From Paramyrothecium sp. XJ0827 (lineage: Eukaryota > Ascomycota > Sordariomycetes > Hypocreales > Stachybotryaceae): a stretch of DNA of 64,000 bases. Shown piece by piece: positions 56,851 to 64,000 of this stretch; position 1 is the stretch's first letter; each line of letters starts with the position of its first letter. The position numbers were made by a program, and so were the translations under genes. Where the stretch lies: assembly GCA_020881915.1 (NCBI GenBank), contig JAJFPB010000003.1, positions 3,286,001-3,350,000 on the forward strand, written 5' to 3'. Under the pieces are notes generated by a model. The model worked only from the letters and a program-made list of their open reading frames with translations. It did not search any database and had not been told where the DNA came from.

Positions 56851-58032
56851 CGTTTCTGGACTTCTTGGGTTGGGTTTGTGGCGGTTGCAGGATTGTTGTG
56901 TATTTCCGGGAAACCAGGTGTTGTTGTTGTGTTGCTATTTATGGTTTGTTTTAGTTTAGTTTGGTTTGATGATTTGTGTTGCAGGTTCTTCTGTTCAGTC
57001 GTTCAAATAGGTAATCACTTTCTTTACCCGACGCTTAGGTACGATGATGAGAAAAAGAGTAGCATTAACATACATTAGCTGACCGTTGAAATGCCAGTTG
57101 TACGCTGCTGCGTTGCATTGCATTGCATTACATGCCTGCTTGTCGGTCGGCCAAGGACCGAAACTGGTTTCGCCTGGAGATGTTTCTGTATATTTTCATT
57201 GTTGCATTTTTTCTTTTGTCAACGAACCCTGGCAATATTACCCTGTTTAGCTTTCTAAGCGGCCGTTCTGACAGTGTCAACGGGGGCTCCATGCTTCCCG
57301 TGCACAAGGGTTTTCGACGGACCTCGGCAGCTCGCCGAGTCGGCTGGCATATGTAATCAAGTTCGGCCGACACCGAACGTGGCTGGCACTTGGGGTCAAC
57401 AGTCGATTGGCTGCGGCGCCCAGGCAATTCCAAATACCCAGCTACCGGGATGCGGATGAGGCAGGTTTTCCGTTTGGTCTCGCCGCGCCATATTTCTTCG
57501 CATGTCGCCTGTGGGATTGATAATCGAGCTAACACGGCATTGTAAGGCTAAGGCTAAGGCTGCGGCTGCGCTTGTGCATACTGGCACATGCCCTTGGCAA
57601 TTTGAAATGACGGGATCTGCGTAAGGTACAGAGTAGCAGTCTGCCGAACCAATACGTCAGCCAGGGTCTCCATCTCGACCACCCCGATGCACCCTAGTCC
57701 GACCCGATTTCCAATGCGCTGGATCCTAACTTGCTTCGAGCCTATTCACATGCCCTCACACCTCACGCCAGGCACACAGGACCTCGTATATAATGCCTGG
57801 TCCCACCCATCTCTCGTCGCCGGCTTCCTTTTTGCACAGCAGAACGTCTCAACTCTCCAGACTTGCAGCACAGGCCTGTACTCGGCTTACACCACGTATA
57901 GCACCAACACCAGCATCAGCTATTTACCATCGCGTCATCGATCACACCCAGCCTCTATATCCCAGTCGTACAGCTTCGCGACCACACCAACAGGTTTCCT
58001 CTTTTAGCTCCACGACAACTCAAAGCGCAATC
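56851..58032. other. Intergenic spacer and promoter of the DUF4336 gene
   Basis: Contains GCATT tandem units (57112-57130) and an AAGGCT/GGCTGC array (57543-57567). Near the next gene a TATA box occurs at 57787. An open frame from 57793 runs in phase into the next gene. Confidence 0.5.
57787..57793 (+). promoter_or_regulatory. TATA box candidate
   Basis: TATATAA lies 240 bp upstream of the ATG at 58033 and overlaps the A of an in-frame ATG at 57793. If it directs transcription about 30-100 bp downstream, the upstream ATG is not in the mRNA, which favours the start at 58033. Confidence 0.45.
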
Positions 58033-58912
58033 ATGTCGGCGCAACTCATCCCCAAGGACCCGGCCAAGGTCATGGTCATTCGCAATGTCACCCCAAACAT
58101 CGTCACCTTTTCCGTCCCCTTCTCACGCTTCGGCACCGTCCAAGTCGGAGGGCGCGGAACTCTCGGTATGCCCCAGAATACCTTCCCCATTGTGGGCCGC
58201 TATAACTGACAACCGTCCACTAGTAAAACTCTCATCCGGCAACCTCGCCGTCTTCTCACCTGTTGCTCTGACGCCGGATGCCAAGGCCAAGGTTGCCGAA
58301 TTGGGCGGCAATGTGGCTTACATCGTAGCTACAGACTACGAGCATCACATCTTCATCTCGGAATGGGCCAAGGAATACCCCGGCTCCAAGATCATCGGAC
58401 CAGAGGGTCTCCCCGAGAAGCGCGCCAAGGCCAAGGACGACAAGATTGGCAAGGAGGAGTTTGCCGTCGTCTTCACCAAGAGCAACAAACGCGACATCAA
58501 GATCAGCGACGAGTTCGACGCCGACTTCGACTATGAGTACGTCGATGGCCACGCCAACCTGGAGCTTGTCTTCTTCTACAAGCCGGAACGGGTTCTCATC
58601 CAAGCCGACTTGATGTTCAACCTGCCCGCCACGGAGCAGTACAGCAGGGTGCCGGAGGCACAGAAGGCGTCGAAGGGTTTCTTGTCAAAGATCTTTGGCG
58701 CCTTGCAGACCACAGAGGGCGACGCTACGTGGATGAAGAGGTTCAACTGGTACCTGGCGGCCAAGGATCGCGCCAGCTTCACCGACAGCGTCAAGGTGAT
58801 TGACCAGTGGGACTTCAACACCATCATTCCCTGCCACGGCGATGTTATCGAAGGCAACGGAAAGGAGGTTTTCCGCAAGGTGTTTCAATGGCACCTTGTC
58901 GGCAAGCACTGA
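58033..58912 (+). CDS. DUF4336 family protein (metallo-hydrolase-like)
   Basis: Exons 58033-58165 and 58224-58912 (intron GTATGC...CACTAG, 58 nt) give 273 residues starting MSAQLIPKDPAKVMVI. The sequence has the look of the DUF4336 family: VTPNIVTFSVPFSRFG, GGRGTLVKLSSGNLAVFSPV, VAYIVATDYEHHIFISEWA, GPEGLPEKRAK, HANLELVFFYKPERVLIQAD and IIPCHGDVI. The His pairs and the final CHGD resemble metallo-beta-lactamase metal ligands, but the classical HxHxDH is not visible. Function is unknown. In-frame sequence upstream, open from an ATG at 57793, would add 80 residues that are Arg/Ser/Thr-rich with no acidic residues until HRVID, much like a mitochondrial presequence. A longer, mitochondrial isoform is therefore possible. 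The short form is preferred because of the TATA box at 57787. Confidence 0.85.
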
Positions 58913-59511
58913 GTGATCCATGCCTCCGAACAAGGCCGGGTCTAATTGTCGCACTTTGTTTGAATGCATGAATGGGGAGACTTGTCACTTTTGCAGATGA
59001 TACCATGTTCGCAGAACAGTTGTTTACTACAGTACCTATAGTTTGGATGATAACTAGGTAGTTGATCTAATTAATGGGGGTTTACACATAATAACTAAGG
59101 TAATAATTAGCATGTACCAAGTGGTAATAAGTTACCTATGAGGCTGGTTGATGTGATTTCCTTCACCTTAATTAGATGATACACAGGAATCTTAGACTCA
59201 CAGCGACACAACAATGGTTCAAAAGAAATATTGTGAATGAAGGTGATTCCTCTTTATGATGTGAAATTAAATTCTCCCTTGCGGTCGGAAAGGGTTGGAT
59301 TGAACTACTTACCCTGTAGTCATCATGCGTCGCACCAAAGCATGTGCTGCTGGACGTGACGTATCTCCTTCTGTTGAGGTATCCACCAACTGCAACTGCA
59401 CCTAGGAAGTTACAACCACTCTTTATTACACTTCGCGTGACCGCAATGGCGCCTGCAAATTTTCTTCCAAACACCAGCATGATATGATCCAAGATGAATG
59501 AGTACGGGAAG
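58913..59511. other. Intergenic spacer, A/T-rich
   Basis: 59020-59170 is A/T-rich and contains TAGGTA/GTACCT/GGTAATAA motifs related to the spacer motif seen elsewhere. No gene is supported. Confidence 0.5.
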
Positions 59512-62438
59512 ATGGACCCGTTCTCCTTCGCGGGTTCCAAAGATGTAGACCACCCGGTCAGCATTCGAATGTATGTCCGCTGCCCCTCTTGTCCGTCGCG
59601 AGAATGCCTGGCTGATCATGTTCGCGGCGCAGCATGAACCTCGAAGGGGACGAGCCACCTTTCAAGTATTCGACTCTCCTTGAACAACCCGAACTGCGCC
59701 ATATTGGCTCCAACACCAGGTAACACCCTGATTTGCAGGAGAAGCACAACCACAACCACAACCACAACCACTGACCAGCTGCCGGTAGCCCGCACTCCGA
59801 CCTCTATATAACTGTTCAGGTCTGGGCAGGCTCGAAGCCGCTGACAGTTCCAGTCCAGACCGCCTACAAGTCCTTTCGGACCGAAAGAAAGTGCGTTGGC
59901 CTCCAGCATGTGTTTGGCGCGTAACGATCTATGCTAACACTGATGGACAGGTGGAACGAGTGGCTACAGCTTCCGATTACTTACAAAGCGCTTCCTGCGA
60001 ACTCATGCCTCGCCATCACTATCTGGGATCTTTCTCCCACTGGCGGAAAGAACGCGGTCGGCCATGCGATACCGTTTGGAGGCACAACGTTGCCCATGTT
60101 TGACGAGGACAACCAGGCCCAGAAGGGTCGGCAAAAGTGTCTCGTCTACAGGCATCTACAGGCCGACGGGACCGACAGCACCAAGACTCCGGCACTCCCG
60201 AATCTGAAGAAAAAGGGTAAGGCCAGATCAAAGGGGGAGGTAATACAGCCAGACCCGGACGCCGAGGAGATGGAAAGAATGGAAAAGTTGTTCAAGAAGC
60301 ACGAGATGGGGGAGATACCGCGGGTCGATTGGCTTGATCAAATGGTCTTCCGCAGCTTCGAAAAACGAGGGCTGCAGTCCGCCAAGTCATCCATGCAGAT
60401 GCTCCAGCGACAGAAGGCTCTGAATGAGGACGGCGCCGAGAAACCCGATGAGCACAGTCCAGAAGGCCGACCTGGGCTGTCGACTTTCCTACTCAACGTC
60501 GAATTGCCTCGCTTCGATTTCCCTGTTGTGTTTGCCGACCACGAGTATGAACCGCCGCCAATCTCAGCTTTCCAATCCCTGTCCCTTTCACAAGCCAACA
60601 TATCGCAACGCCAACCCCAGGTTCAGTATGGACCCGGGATCAATGCCTTGGAGGAGAGCTGGTCAGGCGGCGGCGCTCGACTCATCAAGGTCTACGATCC
60701 GGAAGTGGGACAGAAAGATAACCCAGCCGAGGCCAAACACAGACGGCTCTTCCGAAGCTCGCACCGACACGGCATCCTGGATAAGGACCTGAAGCCAAAT
60801 GCCAAGGTGCGAGACGAGCTGAATCTGATCATGTCATACTCACCCACACATGTTCTTTCGCCCGAAGAGACGGATCTGGTGTGGAAATTCAGGTACCACC
60901 TCACTCGTGACAAGAGAGCCCTCACCAAGTTTGTCAAATCTGTCAACTGGAGCGACCAGAGTGAATCGAAGCAAGCTGTCCAGGTTCTTGGGCGTTGGAC
61001 CGAGATAGACATTGATGATGCACTTGAGCTGTTGGGCCCTACATTCGACAACTCGGCCGTGCGATCTTATGCTGTGCACAGGTTGCGGAAGGCAGATGAC
61101 CAAGAACTATTGCTCTACTTGCTTCAGCTTGTACAGGCTCTCAAATATGAGCACATCCCGACAGACTCGTCCGAAGAAGTTACGCACGACTCGTCTTTGG
61201 CCCGTTTCTTGATCCAACGCGCAGCGGCTAACTTCAAGCTCGGAAACTATTTCTACTGGTATCTGATGGTAGAATGCGATGATTACAGCCCTGAGCAAGG
61301 GGCTGAGAATCGGGAGGTTTACCGGAAAGTTGCTTATGAATTCATGGCAGAGCTAGTGAAGGAACCGGAGGGCCCGGAGAACCGCACGACGCTGCGTCGA
61401 CAAGCCGAGCTCATTGCGGTTCTCTCCAAACTTGCAGGGGAAGTGAAAACGTCAAATGAGTCCATGGCAAAGAAGACTGATCGGGTCAAGCATTTCCTTG
61501 CCGATCCTAAGAATGAGCTAGTTTCTTTTGACCCGCCCCTCGCCTTACCACTTGATCCTGCCATCAAGGTAACAGGAATCATTCCAGACCAGGTTACTGT
61601 TTTCAAGTCGTCCTTGAACCCAGTCAAGTGCACTTTCAAGACTACCACCGGCAGCGCGTACCCTATCATCTTCAAGCTGGGAGACGACATGAGACAGGAC
61701 CAGTTGGTGATACAGATCATCACGCTCATGGACCAGCTGCTCCAAAAGGAAAACTTAGATCTGAAGCTGTCTCCTTACAAAATCTTGGCAACGAGCACCA
61801 CGGCTGGCGCGTCCCAGTTTGTTCAGTCACAGAGTCTATCCAGCATTGTCAACAAGTTCAAAGCCAATCCCGCGTTGGCCTACCTGAAACACCATAATCC
61901 AGATGACAGCCAGCCTCTCGGTGTCCGCCAAGAGACGCTTGACACATACGTGCGATCCTGCGCGGGCTACTGTGTGATTACCTACATTCTCGGCGTTGGC
62001 GATCGCCATCTCGACAATCTTCTCCTCTCCCCAGACGGTCACTTCTTCCACGCCGATTTTGGTTTCATTCTTGGGCGTGACCCTAAGCCTTTCGCGCCAG
62101 CCATGAAACTATCCAAGGAGATGGTAGACTGCATGGGCGGCATCAATTCTGACCACTACCAACAGTTTAAGCAATACTGCTTCATGGCATACACAGCACT
62201 GCGAAAATCGTCGAACCTGATCCTCAACCTCTTCAGTCTCATGGTCGATGCCAACATCCCGGATATCAGATTAGAGCCCGACAAGGCCGTGCTGAAGGTC
62301 AGGGAAAGGTTTCACCTGGAGCTGAGCGAAGAGGAAGCCATTCTGCATTTCGGAAGAGTGATTGAGGATACCCTTAGAGCTGTAGCACCGGTCCTGATTG
62401 ATAAGCTACACGAATGGGCACAGGCCCTCAGAGCTTAA
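59512..62438 (+). CDS. vps34: Class III phosphatidylinositol 3-kinase
   Basis: Four exons (59512-59570, 59633-59719, 59789-59890, 59951-62438), introns 60-69 nt, 911 residues. The first three exons build the start of the C2 domain: MDPFSFAGSKDVDHPVSIRI, MNLEGDEPPF, PELRHIGSN, SDLYITVQVWAGSKPL, then WNEWLQLPITYKALP. The helical PIK domain spans about 330-520 and the kinase domain about 600-890, with GDDMRQDQLVIQ (about 659), the catalytic loop GVGDRHLDN (about 763) and the activation loop HADFGFILGRDPKPF (about 782). The product ends KLHEWAQALRA, which fits the membrane-contacting C-terminal helix of Vps34. The enzyme makes PtdIns3P for endosomal sorting and autophagy in complexes with Vps15 and Vps30/Atg6. 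A second in-frame ATG at 59494 would add six residues. It converges on the reductase gene with a spacer of only 238 nt. Confidence 0.97.
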
Positions 62439-62676
62439 TGTTGCAAGGATGAGGTTTGAATGAAGGCGTTATTGGCTTCTTTTCTTGTTAGATATGATAG
62501 TTTTATGATACCTGATCCGGCTCCTTCAGGCGTGCAGAACGTAACCACGGAATTTTATTGGAATTGCTATGACATAACACTCCGGAGTCCTGCCAAAGTG
62601 TTCGCGACCTAAACTTACACGAGGCATCATTGTACAGTTAACTTTCAGGTTTAGTTACGATATGTGCATCGACATT

Positions 62677-64000
62677 TCAAGTATCCCCGAAGACAAAAAT
62701 TCCCTTGCCTTTCCTGAAACCTTGCAGACCACCCTGTACCGCATTGCGCAGGGTAGCCTCATCAGTGTCCCAGTCCCACTTCACCTCCTCCACGGGCGCG
62801 TCGCGGAACTTGCCATCCCGGACGAGGTTCAGGATATCGTCGATGACGTGCTTGCGGCCGTTGACGTCGGCCTGGTTCCACTTGCTGAGCCAGAAGCCGA
62901 CGAAGCGTATGTCCTTGAAGATCAGCAGGCCGACGGGCAGGGCCACGGGCTGCTTGGCCATGCCGCCGTAGGACACCATGGTGGCGCTCTCGCCGAGGGA
63001 CCGGGCGATGGCTGTGGCGGACTTGCCGCCGACGCAGTTGAGGCCGAGGCCAATCTCCTCGCGTCCGTTTCGAGTGATCTCGGCGAGCCGATCCTTCCAT
63101 TCGCGGGATAAGAATTCGGATTCCGTCACGACAACGTCCGCGCCGAGGTCGCTGAGCTCCTGCTTGAGCGCATCGGTGGCCTCTGGCGTGTCGCGCTCGC
63201 GGACGACGTTGATGCTCCGCAGGCCCCAGAGCTTGCCGAACTGAACGGCAGCCCTGCCCACGCCGGAGTTGGCACCGTTCTGGATGAACCACTGGCCACT
63301 GCCAACCTCGAGAGGGCGCATGCCAAGGCCGGCCTTGACGCCCGCGCTGGGGCCGTACGACCGCAGGATGCGGTACGCCGTAGAGGGGTTGACGCTGACG
63401 GTGGCGACCTGCAGGGGCGACAGGCCGTCCTTCTCGATCTTGAGGAACTTGTCCGCCTCGGCGACGGCGTGGGTGCGCCAGGTGCCGAACTGACCGACAG
63501 CTGGGATGACCCAGTCGCCCTTGCTAAGGGACGACGAGGAGCTGCCGGTGGACACGACCTCAAAGACACCCTCGTTTCCGGGGATGGCGCAGGGCTCGGC
63601 GGTGCCGATGAGGGACGTGAAGGGCGGCTTGGCGCCGTAGGTGCCCTGGACGGTGTTGATGTCGGCCGGGTTGATGGGGGCGGCGAGGGCGCGGACGAGT
63701 ACGGAGGAGGAGGGGATGGAGGGGGATATCGAGTGGGTGTGTAGCCTGCAAGTCCGCGATTCAGTATGCTCTGCACGCTCGGGGGGTGAGCCTGCTTGCG
63801 GCCGGAAGCTTACTTCAACACATCCTGGGGCTCGCCACTCTTCGCGAAGACGAGGGCCTTGGCCTGGGTGTACCCGTACGGACCGGACTTGCGGCGCACC
63901 GACGTCTGGGAGAGCACGCCGGACAGCCGAAGGCGGCGCGGTGCGGCTGGCCGCGCAAGGCCCGAGGCGAGCGGACAAGCTAACAGGCGCTGGGGGCTCG
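62677..64000 (-). CDS. etr1: Mitochondrial 2-enoyl thioester reductase (5' end outside window)
   Basis: Minus-strand gene. Exon 63745-62677 is complete at its 3' end, and an upstream exon runs from 63814 to the window edge. The intron at 63813-63746 (GTAAGC...TTGCAG, 68 nt) joins KSGEPQDVLK to LHTHSISPSIPSSS. The part before the junction is Arg/Leu/Ala-rich (RLLACPLASGLARPAAPRR), an obvious mitochondrial presequence; its Met lies beyond the edge. About 418 residues are visible. MDR-family features are VLVRALAAPINPADINTVQG, GNEGVFEVV, VNPSTAYRIL, the nucleotide-binding segment NGANSGVGRAAVQFGK, and YGGMAKQPVALP. The family (yeast Etr1, animal MECR) reduces trans-2-enoyl-ACP with NADPH in mitochondrial fatty acid synthesis, which supplies octanoyl groups for lipoate and supports respiration. 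Confidence 0.94.
   Translation of the reverse strand, partial: EPPAPVSLSARLGPCAASRTAPPSAVRRALPDVGAPQVRSVRVHPGQGPRLREEWRAPGCVEVSFRPQAGSPPERAEHTESRTCRLHTHSISPSIPSSSVLVRALAAPINPADINTVQGTYGAKPPFTSLIGTAEPCAIPGNEGVFEVVSTGSSSSSLSKGDWVIPAVGQFGTWRTHAVAEADKFLKIEKDGLSPLQVATVSVNPSTAYRILRSYGPSAGVKAGLGMRPLEVGSGQWFIQNGANSGVGRAAVQFGKLWGLRSINVVRERDTPEATDALKQELSDLGADVVVTESEFLSREWKDRLAEITRNGREEIGLGLNCVGGKSATAIARSLGESATMVSYGGMAKQPVALPVGLLIFKDIRFVGFWLSKWNQADVNGRKHVIDDILNLVRDGKFRDAPVEEVKWDWDTDEATLRNAVQGGLQGFRKGKGIFVFGDT

Noticed and set aside
1..64000. Biosynthetic cluster, CRISPR array, phage or viral genes
   Set aside because: No backbone synthase, no regular direct repeats with unique spacers, and no viral structural or replication genes. 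The gene content is ordinary fungal housekeeping with a small accessory stretch.

Overview
This window is nuclear DNA of a filamentous ascomycete, most likely a Sordariomycete. The evidence is short introns (about 50-100 nt) with GTAAGT/GTGAGT-type donors and CTAAC branch points, long pyrimidine-rich 5' leaders, GC-rich third codon positions, and fungal housekeeping genes (Pal1, Vma11, Nse4, a Rom2-type Rho1 GEF, Vps34, ETR1). I see no prokaryotic, viral, organellar, rRNA, tRNA or CRISPR feature.

Layout. 1-514: 3' end of an unrecognised gene. 2738-5014: a Pro/Ser/Gln-rich protein. 5400-9213: an accessory stretch with a tandem duplication, a broken gene of a fungal-type family, an 85-bp palindromic MITE-like element and a possible Cys-containing small gene. 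9214-15026: about 5 kb without a convincing gene, then the leader of casein kinase I (15027-16337). 18396-19904: tail-anchored inositol polyphosphate 5-phosphatase (INP54 type). 20931-22163 (minus): PKA catalytic subunit. 25323-28743: GRAM-TBC-EF-hand RabGAP. 29244-30533 (minus): unrecognised protein. 31882-32865: short-chain dehydrogenase. 36340-38422: Pal1. 39266-40797: RecA/RAD51-like protein without a Walker A motif. 41643-45498 (minus): Rho1 GEF. 46903-47688: V-ATPase c' subunit. 48214-49124 (minus): conserved-looking small protein. 51643-53050: Nse4. 53590-56850: large membrane protein. 58033-58912: DUF4336 protein. 59512-62438: Vps34. 62677-64000 (minus, cut by the window edge): mitochondrial 2-enoyl thioester reductase.

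There is no biosynthetic cluster or operon-like unit. Several genes fall into shared themes: membrane trafficking and phosphoinositides (INP54-like phosphatase, RabGAP, Vps34, V-ATPase c'), polarity and wall signalling (Pal1, Rho1 GEF, CKI, PKA), and chromosome maintenance (Nse4, RecA-like protein). Their co-location looks incidental.

The most distinctive non-coding feature is a dispersed GGTAAGGTACC/TTACC-type motif. It clusters in most long intergenic spacers and I saw no cluster of it inside an exon. I found no clear new biological system. The best leads are the Walker-less RecA-like protein, the decayed family member at 6.7-8.0 kb, the palindromic element beside it, and the spacer motif. 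Exon boundaries were worked out by hand from splice consensus and reading frame, and no database search was possible.
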